A stretch of 64,000 bases of DNA from Adiantum capillus-veneris (Eukaryota > Streptophyta > Polypodiopsida > Polypodiales > Pteridaceae). Below, in pieces: positions 33,420 through 43,785 of this stretch. The DNA lies in contig CM043948.1 in the NCBI GenBank assembly GCA_014529385.2, positions 23,862,451 through 23,926,450 of the forward strand, in the 5' to 3' direction. Under the pieces are notes generated by a model. That model made no database searches. It was not told the origin of the DNA and saw only the letters and a list, made by a program, of their open reading frames with translations. The first letter of the stretch is position 1, and each line of letters opens with the position of its first letter. Both the position numbers and the translations under genes were made by a program.

Positions 33420-34852
33420 CAATTGTAGGAAGACGACGGAGGAGAGGCGGTTCAGATGAATTAGTCTTTTCTTCACCGCAGATTGAGTAATCTGTATCTC
33501 CATCACCAAGCCCGGTGCGTGGTAGGCGGTTGCGACGAGCGAGACGTACTCCGCGCAGTCAGTCATGTCCTCCTGTCGTACGTTCACCCTCACCCACACA
33601 GGTTGCTCCACCACCGTCTCCGGTAAGCAGTCCGGGGGTATCTCCGCCACTGTCTCCACCTCCTAGTGCTCGTCAGCTTTTCCCGGGAGGAGAAGGAACA
33701 GTTGGGCAAGGGGTGATGGCTCATCCTCAGATTAAGTATAGTCGGTTTCAAGGTCTTTCGAGTGAAGACCCTGATGCACATTTGCGCCAATCCAATAAAG
33801 CTTATGGAATGAATCATCCTGGGGTGGTGATTCCTCTCCATCAACAATCAGTGTTTGAATCTACACTCTCAGGGAAAGCTGCGAAATGGTTGTCCGAATA
33901 CCCTGATGACCATTTCCAGACGTATGCCAACGGATCCATAGCATTTCTACGAAGGTTTTGAACGAAAAAGACAGTCCGTCAACATTTGGAGAAGCTTCGA
34001 ACGCTCTGGCACAAGTCATTGCCAGTGGAGGATTACGCTGCAAAATTTTGGATGCTTTTGCAGAGGGTACCTCAGGCACAAAGGCCGGCAGCCAAAGTGC
34101 TGAATGATTATTTTTTGCGGGGGCTCAACAAGGATCTTAGAACGGCTATGGCAACAGTGGATAAGGTAACTACTCCACTGGATACTGTAATTGCTAGGGA
34201 TGTAGTAGCAGGAGAGGCTTTAGAGGATACGGAATATCCAAAGAAGTCAAAGAAGAAAGACAGGAAGAAATCTCATCGGAAGTCACAGGACAGTGGCAGT
34301 GATAGTTCAGAGTCGGAATCCGCAGTATCTGATTCCTCGGACTCAGGCAACAATGATTCGGGGAAAGAATCGAAGGAGACACCGCGGAAAAAATCCCAGC
34401 GTCACGGGAAAGGTGTATCATCCGGATCGACGGAATCGGCTGCAGTGGCTAAAAGTCTAAAGGAAATATGGTGTACACAATGTCGGAATCCAGGCCATGC
34501 TGCTCAGGAATGTGCAATGAATCATAAGTGGTGTGCAATTTGCACGACCAATACTCATAATACAGTGGAATGTTATTTCAATGGCCGGGGTCGTCGGAGT
34601 AGAGGGGACTCTTCTACCTGGCAACAACCACAGATAGGGCAGGGACAAGAGCCTGCTGTGGCGATAGCTCATGCTCATACATCAGAGACGCCTGTGCAAG
34701 GTCAAGCAGGAGGACTGGGTCAAGGGGGAGGACGAGGTCGCGGAAGAGGTGTCCGAGATCCTAATCGCCCCAAGACATGCCTTTTCTATTTGGGGGATGG
34801 ACATTGGCGATTTGAGTGTACTGAAGCTATGGAATACGATCGAAAAAAGTAG
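33420..34852 (+). pseudogene. gag: gypsy2 Gag with three CCHC-like knuckles
   Basis: An N-terminal proline/serine-rich segment leads into a retrotransposon Gag core (PDAHLRQ, FESTLSGKAAKWLSE; after an in-frame TGA at 33959-33961, EKLRTLWHKSLPVEDYAAKFW), then a lysine/serine-rich linker. The zinc region has CTQCRNPGHAAQEC, CAICTTNTHNTVEC and a third CLFYLGDGHWRFEC in which the first cysteine pair is altered. A Gly/Arg-rich tract lies between the second and third. The frame ends at TAG 34850-34852 but the same frame continues past it, so the stop is a mutation rather than the true end. Confidence 0.85.
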
Positions 34853-35942
34853 GAATGCGCTGCAGGGAAACAACCTAGTGTGGCTATGGTTCAGATTGAA
34901 GGACTGGAGGAGTCTGACCCAGTGGTTTCATTAATCACGCGATCGGGTAAAAGTGTGGTTCCAACTCCCGATGTGAAAATTCCGGATTGGACGATTCAGG
35001 AAGAAGTGCGGAAAAAGACTGTGTCCTGGTTGCCACAATCCGCACCATTAGTGAAGACAGCAGGACCATCGACATCGACTATGCCATCGATTTTGGGTCT
35101 GGAAATAAAGGAAGGGAAAGGTGGAAATAAGGATGATATTAAAGAACAGGAGGAGTGGAATTCAGTTTGGAAAGAGGTTCTCATGTCACCAATTCAAGTA
35201 CCTCTGAGTTCATTGCTGAAATTAGTCCCGAATTTCTATAATGCATTGCTGCGACCATCGGCCACTGAGCTGCGGGAAGTCGCCATTGGGAAGGTTGAAA
35301 GCGAGGATGATGATTCAGTCCCATTGCCGGCGAATAGGATCATAGATACCCGCATTTCGGAGCTTTCAGTTTGATACCATGGCACATACATTGACAAGGT
35401 ACTCTTGGATGGAGGAGCGGGGGTAAACATTATCACCCAAGCAGTGTGTGAGCGTTTAAATTTGGTCTCAGTGATTGGGAGCCTGCACCCTTTGTAGTCC
35501 GCATGGCAGATCAAAGAAGAGTGCAACCAGCGGGTTTACTTTGGGGCATTGTTTTGGATGTGGCGGGCTTATCCATTGCTGTTCCTTAGTAGTCTTGAAT
35601 ATTGAAGATCATAATCAGGATTATCACATTATCTTGGGAAGACCCTGGTTACGACAAGCGAGGGTAAAGCATAATTGGGAAGCAAATATGCTTACAGTAA
35701 AGAAGGGTAAAAGAAAAGTGCGTGTGATGCTAGGAACATGCCGGCAACCAGTTCAGGCAGCATGGCCGGTGATAGATGAAACAGTTAATATGGTGGAAGG
35801 ATTAGAAGAGGATGAAGAGGAGCAATTTCTCAAAGCTAACCCGGATTTGGTTTCTCTATACCTTGTGGATATTTCTCTGATTCCGAAAGGGAATTCGGTG
35901 GGGGTTTCAGGAACTCCAGGAGGAATAGGGGAGCAACAATAG
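34853..35942 (+). pseudogene. gypsy2 retropepsin region
   Basis: A continuation of the same polyprotein: SLITRSGK, then the protease with VLLDGGAGVNII at about 35400-35435 (D-G-G active site as in many plant gypsy proteases) and IILGRPWLRQA at about 35630. Breaks: TGA 35372-35374 just before the active site, a frame change at about 35460-35475, and TAG 35940-35942 leading into RT. Both TAG codons and both TGA codons can arise from one C-to-T or G-to-A change. Confidence 0.8.
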
Positions 35943-37118
35943 GTGCTTCCGAGTCCTGAATCATTGGAGGACGTGATTCAGCAAGAACGAGCGTTTGAGG
36001 CGCAAATGGGAAAAATTACAAGGGTTAAGGAAGATGAATTAGAGAAGGTTTTTCTTGGGGAGCAAGCGGAGTCGCAGCCCATATACATTAGTAAGCAGCT
36101 AGAGGCAAGTTTTAGAGATGATTTGATCAAGTTACTGACAGAGTTTAAGGATGTTTTCGCATGGGAATATGCGGATATGCAAGGATTGGATCCTAAGTTC
36201 TATCAGCACACGATCAATCTGAAACCGGATGCGGTGCCAGTGAAGCAACACTCATACAGGATGAATCCGAATGTGGCAAAGCAAGTTAAGATGGAAATTG
36301 ATCGCCTATTGGAAGTGGGTTTTATTATCCCTATTGATAATCTGGAGTCGATTTCTCTAATTGTGGTCGTACCAAAGAAAAATAAGCAAATCCGAATTTG
36401 TGTGGATTACCGGAAATTGAATGCAGCTACTGTTCCAGATCCTTTTCCTCTTTCGTTTTTGGATTCCATTTTGGATGATGTAGCAGGACATGAGATGTAT
36501 ACTTTTTTGGATGGATTTAGTGCATATAATCAAATCCGAATGGCATTGCGGGATCAGCCAAAAACAGCTTCTATTACCGCATGGGGAGTATTTGCTTGTA
36601 CAGTACTGTGGTTTGGATTGCGGAATGCACCTTCCACGTTTCAAATCTTTTGTCCTTATTTGACTGATTTTATGAGGATTTTTTTGGATGATCTCAGTGT
36701 TTTTGGAGCACAATTGGAGCATTTGAAACAATTACGATTATGCTTTATGAAATGCAGAGAGGTGAAATTTAGTTTGAATCCTTTAAAGTGTGCATTTGCT
36801 GTCCGCAGTGGCAGGTTATTGGGGCATATCATTTCTGAAGATGGTATTTCTGTGGATCCGAATAAAATTTCCACAATTAGGGAAGTGCCTGCACCACGGA
36901 ACCAGAAGCAATGTCAGATTTTCCTAGGTCAAGCCCGATGGCATGGGAGGCATTTGCGGTTTGTCGCGCATTTGGCAATCCCGATTACTCAAGCAACTCA
37001 TGCTATAGATTTTGAATGGACACAGGAATGTGATTTGGCTTTTCGGAGATTAAAACTGCAGCTATCCAAAGCTCCGATTATGCTGGCACCAAATTGGGGT
37101 GAGGATTTTCATGTGTTC
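35943..37118 (+). pseudogene. gypsy2 reverse transcriptase (ends at the CACTA insertion)
   Basis: Reads FAWEYADM, LIVVVPKKN, ICVDYRKLNAAT, FLDGFSAYNQIRM, LWFGLRNAPSTFQ, catalytic IFLDD at about 36680-36692 (YxDD family motif), LLGHIISEDGISVDP, then the thumb/connection to HVF, where the CACTA splits the reading frame. The RNase H continues in the same frame at 40752. Long and otherwise open. Confidence 0.88.
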
Positions 37119-37130
37119 CACTACAAGAGG

Positions 37131-37245
37131 CTATTCATATTAGCGACGCTCACACAGCGACGCTCAAAATTTTTTTTCCCGACGTCGCTATGAGCGTCTC
37201 AAATTTACAAAGAAATTTGCGACGCTCATAGCGACACCGGCTGGG
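37131..37245. repeat. Left subterminal repeats of the CACTA
   Basis: Words GCGACGCTCA and its complement occur at least five times in about 110 bases (for example tagcgacgctcac, cagcgacgctcaa, gacgtcgctatgagcgtctc, gcgacgctcatagcgac). Such motifs bind the TnpA-type protein in known CACTA elements. They also make the end self-complementary. Confidence 0.9.
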
Positions 37246-37327
37246 CTAAAAAAATAACCGAGCACGCCCAAAAACTCAGATCTCAGATCTGAGTTTTTCG
37301 ATGCCCTCAAGCAAGGAGCAGGTAACG

Positions 37328-37331
<4 letters not shown>

Positions 37332-37381
<50 letters not shown>

Positions 37382-37386
37382 CTTCT

Positions 37387-37444
<58 letters not shown>

Positions 37445-37562
37445 AGAGGAAGGAGAGCCAGGTATGCTCCTTCCCTCTCCTCATTCTCATGTTCCCTTCC
37501 CCTCTTTCTCTCTCCCTCTCTCTCTCTCTCACACACACACATACACACACACACATAGTGTT

Positions 37563-37606
<44 letters not shown>
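37332..37606. repeat. (CT)n, (CA)n and (GA)n microsatellites in the CACTA
   Basis: (CT)n 37332-37377, (CA)n 37388-37440, CT/CA mix 37504-37556, and (GA)n 37566-37606. Translated frames across them are artefacts. Confidence 0.95.
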
Positions 37607-37610
<4 letters not shown>

Positions 37611-37839
37611 AACATAAACAAAAACGCACACACACATACATAAACAAAGAATGCACACACACATTGAGAGAGTAAAAGAGAGAGACAGCATGCATAAACA
37701 AAAAATGCACGCATTGAGAGAGGAAAAGAGAGAGAGAGAACATGCATAAACAAAAAACGCACACATTGAGAGAGGAAAAGAGAGAGAAAACATGCATACG
37801 ATCCAAAAAAACGCACACACATTGAGAGAGAAAGAGAGA

Positions 37840-38721
37840 GAAACTAATTTAACGTCGTAGGAAACTAATTAAAATTAAAAGACCTAAAGATCTAGCCGAC
37901 GAGGAGTTGAACTCAAGACCTATTATTCAAGAGGGAGATGGCATAATCAATCTATCATACTTGGCATGGGTGATAGAAAGGTTATACCATTTATCTCTTT
38001 TTATTGGCACACACATCCACACACGCGCACACACACAAGAAGAAGAGAGTTATAACGTCGTAGGAAACTATCCTAAAAGACGTTAAAGATTAGGTTAGAT
38101 GTAGATTTACGTTAAATTAGATTTAGGTTTATTTAAGTTAAATTAGATTAGATTTAGGTTTATTTTAAACTAGATTTATGTTTATTTACGCTAGATTTAG
38201 ATTTACGTTATATTAGATTAGATTTAGGTCTCCATAGACTGCGATGCCTGCCTGAAGCTGGTGAAGAAAGCCCTCAATGGAATATAGGGTATTGCTGCCT
38301 TCACTCATGGTGGGCTCCGTCGATCCAAAAGTACTGGTGAAATGTCTTCAGAAGATAGGGAAGAAGGTGGATCTTCAGGGCGGCAAGAGTCACTACATCC
38401 CCGACACAATGACCATCTAGACAACCTCTAGTCATTCAACAGCAACTTCAAAGTTAGTAACAAGAGAAAGAACGGTCTAAAGGACCAATTGCTATCGTCA
38501 GATGTGGATGGAGATGAGGCAGCGTCACCGCCGGAAGTTAACTCTCACATCTTTAGTGATGAGAATGCCAACTCTTGCCGAGTTATGTGAAAAATTATGT
38601 GTTAAATCAGTTTTAAGGTTCTTATAATCCCTGTTAGTTTAGTTCTTTGTTTTTAATATAACATAATTTACGTTAGATTTAGATTTATGTTATATTAGAT
38701 TAGACTTAGGTTTATTTAGGT

Positions 38722-38807
<86 letters not shown>

Positions 38808-38990
38808 GAAGAAGAGAGTTTTAACGTCGTAGGAAACTATCCCAAAAGACGTTAAAGATTAGGTTAGATGTAGACTTACGTTAAATTAGATTTAGGTTTA
38901 TTTTTAGTTAGATTTACGTTTATTTAGATTTACGCTTATTTACGTTAGATCGAGTCCACGCAAGAATTACTTACGGTTTAGGGTTTAGAG
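37840..38990. repeat. CACTA internal duplicated module with CA arrays
   Basis: A unit of roughly 90-110 bases recurs at 38036-38130 and 38806-38900: (agaagaagagagtt), aacgtcgtaggaaactatcc, (aaaagacgttaaagattaggttagatg), TTACGTTAAATTAGATTTAGG. A partial copy starts near 37848 (aacgtcgtaggaaact). Each full copy follows a CA-rich run, the longer being (CA)n 38726-38806. T-rich TTAGATTTAGGTTTATTT words fill the rest. Confidence 0.85.
38231..38590 (+). pseudogene. Captured fragment of a heavy-metal-associated isoprenylated plant protein (HIPP) gene
   Basis: After a splice-acceptor-like tctccatag, the sequence reads DCDACLKLVKKALNGI (HMA domain with CxxC metal ligands), then in another frame VGSVDPKVLVKCLQKIGKK, the conserved second half of the same domain. 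Downstream, a third segment runs DVDGDEAASPPE ... SDENANSCRVM-stop (38588-38590), the last four residues being a CaaX box. HIPPs bind metal through the CxxC and are farnesylated at the CaaX. A stop follows NGI, and another (in DNL-TAG-SFN) lies in the C-terminal frame, so the copy is broken. I infer transduplication by the CACTA. Confidence 0.65.
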
Positions 38991-39165
38991 TTAGACGAAC
39001 AGTGAAAAGATCTACTGTGAAAAGATGTTAAGATGCTGTGAAGTGCTACAGCTAGAGAAGAGGCAAAGGGGTTTTGTCCACTACATGCAGTATCATGTAG
39101 ACGTGGGTGTGTAGATTTCTTGTACCCACAAATATAGGTATTGACAATTAAAGACGAGATTATAA

Positions 39166-40172
39166 CCCGGTGGTTCTGATCTCCGTGCACCTCTAGACCT
39201 GACTGTTCCTAGAAGCTACACACCTCTACCTACTCCGCCAGGAGCCACCCCACTCGACACTTCTCGCTTCGGGGCCCAGACGCCGGTGGAGACACGTGAC
39301 GTCCGTACCCCCATCGACACGCCGCTAGAGACCCCTGCCGGGACACCCATGTTCACGCGTCACCGGCCAGAGGGCTTGTCTTACTCCGTCGACTTCAGCG
39401 GCGGCATCATCATGGATGATGACGGCAAGAAGGTGATCTCGCGCATGCGTGGTCTTTGCTCTCAGCTGTTTAGACACTGCATACTAAACAAATGGAGTGA
39501 AGTACCAAGTGATTTAAAAAACAGAGTCATCAGCATACTTCATGATGAGTTTCCCGTTCCAACACGGGATCAGTGCTTCAATGAAGACCTGATGAAGATT
39601 CGAATGCGCGAATACTGCAAACACAAGCGTTCCGAAGTGCAAAAAGCAATCAAGAATGGGTGGAACAGGCCAGATTGGCTGGCCAAAGAAGATTGGAAGA
39701 ATGCGAAGAAAGCAGCGCATGAGAATCCTGACAAGTGGAAGCAACAAAAGGATGCAGCCAGAGCGCGAGTAGAGGCAGGGAGCTCGCACCACTTGGGGAG
39801 CGGTGGATGGGCATCATTTGAGGCCGATTTTGTAAGTGTTTTCGCATTGCTCTTTATGTTCGATAGTTTAGGGTTTATGAGTTTTTTAATTCTAACATAA
39901 TGAAATCTTTGTATGTTTTGACAGTGGTCGATGACAGGACGTGATCCCACACCGTACGAGCGCGAGTACGCAGGCAGGAAGGGCTTAAACTCCCTGATGG
40001 ACATTCTCAGTTCTCGCGGCGGCATGGTTAGTATTAGGGTTTACTCTTTTCTATTTTTTGTATTGTTTTATAAATGTCGTTATATGTTTATACTTACTGA
40101 AAGCTGTCTTATTGTCTTTTATTGCAGAATCCGACAGATACGCCGCTTGGACGCGATGAGACGTCTGACTAG
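39166..40172 (+). CDS. CACTA TnpA-like protein (plant transposase Ptta/En/Spm-like), three exons
   Basis: Open from 39166 (after a stop) through 39831, with splice GT at 39832; exon 2 is 39925-40026 (GT at 40027, AG at 39923-39924); exon 3 is 40128-40172 ending TAG. All three join in frame: ...EADF|WSMTGRDPTPYERE...RGGM|NPTDTPLGRDETSD. The N-terminal 60 codons are Pro/Thr-rich with PTP repeats; the middle reads MRGLCSQLFRHCILNKWSEVPSDLKNRV, then a basic helical region with WLAKEDWKNAKK; HHLGSGGWASFEADF matches the conserved end of the family. Such proteins bind CACTA subterminal motifs. No ATG opens the visible frame (the first in-frame ATG is at about 39349), so a 5' exon may exist upstream. 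Confidence 0.75.
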
Positions 40173-40199
40173 ACAACGTCAGTTTAGCCATAGCTAGAT

Positions 40200-40530
40200 A
40201 GCATTAGTTTAGGGTTTCTCATAGCTTATGTATCATGAGACGGATTTTATACGTCTTTTTGAACCATGTATATTATTACATTTGTCACCGCAGTTCCTTT
40301 AGCCAATCAATTCTTTATGCCTATGATGTTGTACAATTGTCATGATTACATTTGCCAATCAATTCATTTTGCCTATGATGTGTACAATTGTCAATTTTGC
40401 AAACAATGCGTCTTGTGGGTGACTATTTTGGGTCTATTATCTACCCTTGCACTTTTTTTAAAAAGTGAATCAAGTACAAGATGGTTGATGGGTGGCAGGG
40501 CATTCAATGCCCTGCCACCAAAAAAAAATT
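40200..40530. other. CACTA 3' region without a gene
   Basis: Likely 3' UTR of the TnpA-like gene and spacer. It includes a repeated phrase (caattctttatgcctatgatg / caattcattttgcctatgatg, 40307-40385). Confidence 0.5.
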
Positions 40531-40736
40531 CTCTCGGGCGTCGCTATAGCCATCGCTATTTATGGCTCTATAGCGTCGCTATAGTCTTCTGTGTAAACGT
40601 CGCTATAACCGTCGCTATGAGCGTCTCTATATAGCGACGCTCTCGTAGCGACGCTCGTAGCGATGGTTTTAGCGACGTCGGGGGTTATAAAAACCCAGTG
40701 TATTTCCGTCGCTAACAGCGTCACAAGAGCACACAA
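40531..40736. repeat. Right subterminal repeats of the CACTA
   Basis: Dense (G)CGTCGCTAT / ATAGCGACG(C) words in both orientations (about ten in 200 bases, for instance gcgtcgctatag, acgtcgctataac, tagcgacgctctcgtagcgacgc). Longer and denser than the left side. Confidence 0.9.
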
Positions 40737-40751
40737 CCTCTTGTAGTGTTC

Positions 40752-41448
40752 GTGGATGCTTCGAATCGAGCTATTGGCAGTGTGCTAATGCAGGAACAAA
40801 GTCAAGGATGTTTCCGACCTGTCTATTATGCCAGTAGACGATTATCATCCGCAGAAAGAAATTATTCCATAACTGAAAGGGAATGTTTAGGGATGATTTA
40901 TTATGTGAAGAAATTTCGGCACTATCTGTTGGGCCGACGTTTTTTATTCTATGTGGACCATTCGGCTCTTTTATACCTGGTAAGGCAACAGAATTTGACG
41001 GGAAGATTGGCCAGATGGGTGCTTTTGCTGCAAGAATTTGACTTTGAGGTCATACATCAGCCAGGGGCCCAGCATGCGGTGGCTGACTACCTATCTAGGT
41101 TAGATTCCGGAGAGCCGCCGACGAGTGTAGATGATGAATTTTCGGATGCGTCTCTGTTTCTAACAGGAGTAGCTGCAGAGGATAGCACAGTCCCGCAACA
41201 GGCGAGGGTTATTCCTAGCATTCCATGGACATGGTATGAGGAGATGTTTCATTTTCTCGACAACGGCGAAATGCCTTCTTTCTTGTCCAGCCATGAGAGG
41301 AAACGTATGGCTATCAGAAGCTAGAATTTTTGAGATTATTATGGGGAAGCTCTATTATCGTACAGTGGCAGAGGTGTTACTTCGATGTGTGCTACCACAG
41401 GAGCAGGGTGCAGAGCAACCACCGGAACCTTCCAACCGGAGGCGCTGA
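40752..41448 (+). pseudogene. gypsy2 RNase H and integrase stump
   Basis: The split RT-RNase H resumes with VDASNRAIGSVLMQ (D), SITERECLGM (E), LFYVDHSALL (D), and ends DYLSRLDSGE. A linker leads to KLYYRTVAEVLLRC, the beginning of an integrase zinc domain, after which there is no HHCC core, DDE core or C-terminal domain. The frame ends at about 41446, 36 bases before the 3' LTR. The integrase has been deleted. Confidence 0.88.
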
Positions 41449-41482
41449 GTGTGGGTTCACGCAATCCACTGTGCGTGCCAGA
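41447..41482 (+). other. gypsy2 pre-LTR stem-loop, in place of a polypurine tract
   Basis: TGAGTGTGGGTTCACGCAAT then CCACTGTGCGTGCCAGA directly precedes the LTR. CACGCA and TGCGTG can pair. No ordinary purine run is present. The equivalent position of the small LTR element at 62902-62936 has a very similar sequence. Confidence 0.6.
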
Positions 41483-41883
41483 TGTTACGGCATTAGCCGC
41501 ACATGCAGTCCTGCGGTCCTGCGGAGGTCTGGACACTGCGGATCAGGAGTCATGCGGTATGTGGTGGCAGTAGCGGCAGTTCTTCATGGGATATCATGGG
41601 ACAGGAGTGTGTGCACCGTTCCCGATCTGCGCTGGAGCAGCGGTTGTATATGGAAGGGCATACCTGTCTTTTGATGTAACTTAACCAATCTCTATGATAT
41701 TCATGGCATCTACTGTTGTAACTCTGAGTCTGGAATATACATGAATGAAGCAAGAGGTGTTCTGTGCCTGTGTACTGTGTACTTCCTTCTCTTGTCATTC
41801 TATATGTTGATGTTCATATAATGTAGTTGAGGGTAATCATTCCCGTAATGCCTATTGCTCCAGTGCGGGCAATAGCCATTACA
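41483..41883 (+). repeat. gypsy2 3' LTR (401 bp)
   Basis: Matches 32935-33335 with about 11 differences. Ends TTACA, followed by AGCAT (TSD). Confidence 0.95.
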
Positions 41884-41888
41884 AGCAT

Positions 41889-42335
41889 ATGCTACATATT
41901 TTATGTATGCCCCATGCCTCAAATTAAGGAGTTCTAGATTAGAAGTGGACCTTGCTTGAATGTCACATGCAATAAAGTAAGGAAAAATAGCCAAGTGGAT
42001 TGTATTCCTCAATGGATCCTTGCTTTCACAAGTTGTGAACCTTGAGTCACTTTTACAATAACTTGGACAAGTGGTGGATCTAGAAACCAAGCTCTCCATG
42101 TTGAGATAAGTTGTAGGTAGGACAATAGAACATAGACAACGATAATGGATGCAATATACTTGTCTCCTAATAATCCAATTGATTGAAACCATGGTATTTT
42201 AGTTTTTTTCATTGTGTATTGTATGTGCATAAAGTGAAATGAGACCTTAAGAAAACTCAAATTTTTGACAAAATCTCTATATTTTGTACATGATGTATTG
42301 AAAGTTGTCCAACCTGGGAATTGGGATTTTCCCAC
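41889..42335. repeat. Remnant of satellite domain C
   Basis: After the gypsy2 TSD, loose satellite text resumes (attaagg..., a + orientation core ggacaagtggtggatctag at 42063-42081). It fades into AT-rich sequence by about 42200. Confidence 0.6.
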
Positions 42336-43785
42336 TTTACCTAATATGGTCTTGTAAGCATTTCATGGTAATTCATAGCTTTTGGTGTCGCCGGGTCCAC
42401 GGCCTAATTTCACCGTAAGTAGGAATTTAAGCTTTAAAATAAAAAACTAAGTATAGGCGGGGTATTGGGACATCATTGCTAAGCATTTAGATGCATTCTG
42501 GATTGAAAACGACTAGGTCAAAAACTCAATGCTGTTAATAATCGCGTGATTTTTGCACTTGACCTAAAGCAAGATTTGAGACTATAAGCATGTGTGCTTA
42601 GATCTTATAAATGTGTCCTAGAAGTTTCGTAACGTTTTGGATGTCGTTTGATGCTGGAACGGATGTGATTTGTTTGCTGATGAGCGATTAGCTTTTGGTG
42701 ATTTTAGTCATTTGAGTGTAGCTCGAGTTAGATGCGAGTTGTTTGTTGTTTTCCAAGAGATTGAAAACCTCTTGTAGCCTCTATGCACTAGTCGAATTAG
42801 CTTAGTCCTATCCAGATTAACAATTATATTCGTGGTTCTCGCTATGTCTGCAATAAGATAGGAGTGAGGTTAGACACCCGTCCCACAATTCCTGTTGAAA
42901 AAGTGTGGTGCACACAAAGACACGATTTTAGTATTCTCTTTCTCTCTCCATGCATGCACCCAAAAATAAAAGTGGTTGCTTTTCATTTGAACTCTAAGAA
43001 TAGTAGGTAAAGGAGAGTTCTATTTATAGTGGTTCCTTTAAATGGTTTTTAAAAATAAAACATAAGCAGAATGGATAAAATGTCCAAAAGTAGTAATAGT
43101 GATAACACTCCTCCCCGATTGGGAAGCACCTGCCTTCAATTACAAAAAATAGAGAAAACTAGGAATCTTCAAGATTTATGGGGAGATGAGGTAGATCTCC
43201 ACACAAATTAGTCAGAGGGAGATTTTCACTACTCATCATAATATCCTAGAAGAGGAAACCAAAAGGTAAGTGCAATACACATATCCAAATATCTGCAAAA
43301 CTGAAAGAGATCTTTGTTAGCTAGCCCTCTAACAAAAACAAGAAGAGCATGAGGACAATAAAAAACAAGCACCTTTTACACTATTTCAAAATGAAACCTC
43401 AGTCAAGTATTGCTTTAAATGATGCATTGAATAGCTGCTGTCAAAGGGAGAACCTCGGGTATTAAATACCACTGACTAAAACCACCACCTAGTGTCAACC
43501 AAACCAAGAAGGGCTTTGAGTCTTGGAAGGTACTTGTTTAAGTCTTTTAAATCCAAGCCTTTTGGTTGTTAATTGGAGTCTATCATAGGGTCAAGCATGC
43601 CCTCCATGTGCTTGTCTACAACTTAGAAAAGTGAGATTTGAACTTAAGTTTGAGTGTCACTTAATATGGGCTCTAGCACTAACAAGCAAGGCTCGAACTT
43701 AATTTTGAGCCTCACTTACATATGCCCATGTATTTTGGACTTTGCATAGATGTATCTGAGCATGCCAGCAAACAATTCTGCATAG
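42336..43785. other. No gene identified
   Basis: About 1.4 kb of AT-rich, non-repetitive sequence. Short phrases (ggtccacggcctaatttc near 42393, cactcctccccgattggg near 43108) look like element remnants, but no domain or structural end can be recognised. Confidence 0.45.

Larger units (their letters stand above)
37119..40748 (+). mobile_element. CACTA (En/Spm) transposon, 3.63 kb, inside gypsy2
   Basis: Terminal inverted repeats CACTACAAGAGG (37119-37130) and CCTCTTGTAGTG (40737-40748), 12 bp perfect. Flanked by the 3-bp duplication TTC (37116-37118 and 40749-40751), as expected for CACTA elements. Removing the element plus one TTC restores continuous RT-RNase H reading (HVF-VDASN). Subterminal regions are full of GCGACGCT / AGCGTCGC words in both orientations. 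It encodes a spliced transposase-associated protein but no DDE transposase, so it is non-autonomous. The interior also holds captured gene sequence and long microsatellites. Confidence 0.96.
32935..41883 (+). mobile_element. gypsy2: Ty3/gypsy element without integrase, split by a CACTA transposon
   Basis: TGTTAC...TTACA LTRs of exactly 401 bp, a perfect 5-bp TSD, then gag, protease, RT and RNase H on the + strand. After RNase H only the first part of an integrase zinc domain remains (KLYYRTVAEVLLRCVLP, 41342-41400) before the 3' LTR, so nearly all the integrase is missing. Without the CACTA (3630 bp + TSD) the element is about 5.3 kb. LTRs differ at about 11 of 401 bases by eye (roughly 97% identical). 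Five in-frame stops or shifts break gag-pol. It must have moved in trans, or lost integrase afterwards. Confidence 0.93.

Noticed and set aside
37188-37822. Long open frames on both strands across CT, CA and GA arrays
   Set aside because: The peptides are runs of Ser-Leu, Thr-His, Arg-Glu and Val-Cys, pure translations of dinucleotide repeats, with no domain or plausible start.
19970-42360. Inverted match between AGACCATATTAGGT (19970) and ACCTAATATGGTCT (42340) as ends of a giant element
   Set aside because: Only about 14 bases match, the intervening DNA contains independent insertions, and there is no flanking duplication. Probably chance or shared short repeat.
42336-43785. Possible LTR or gene at 42.3-43.8 kb
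   Set aside because: No terminal repeats, primer site or coding motif; I leave it unassigned rather than guess.
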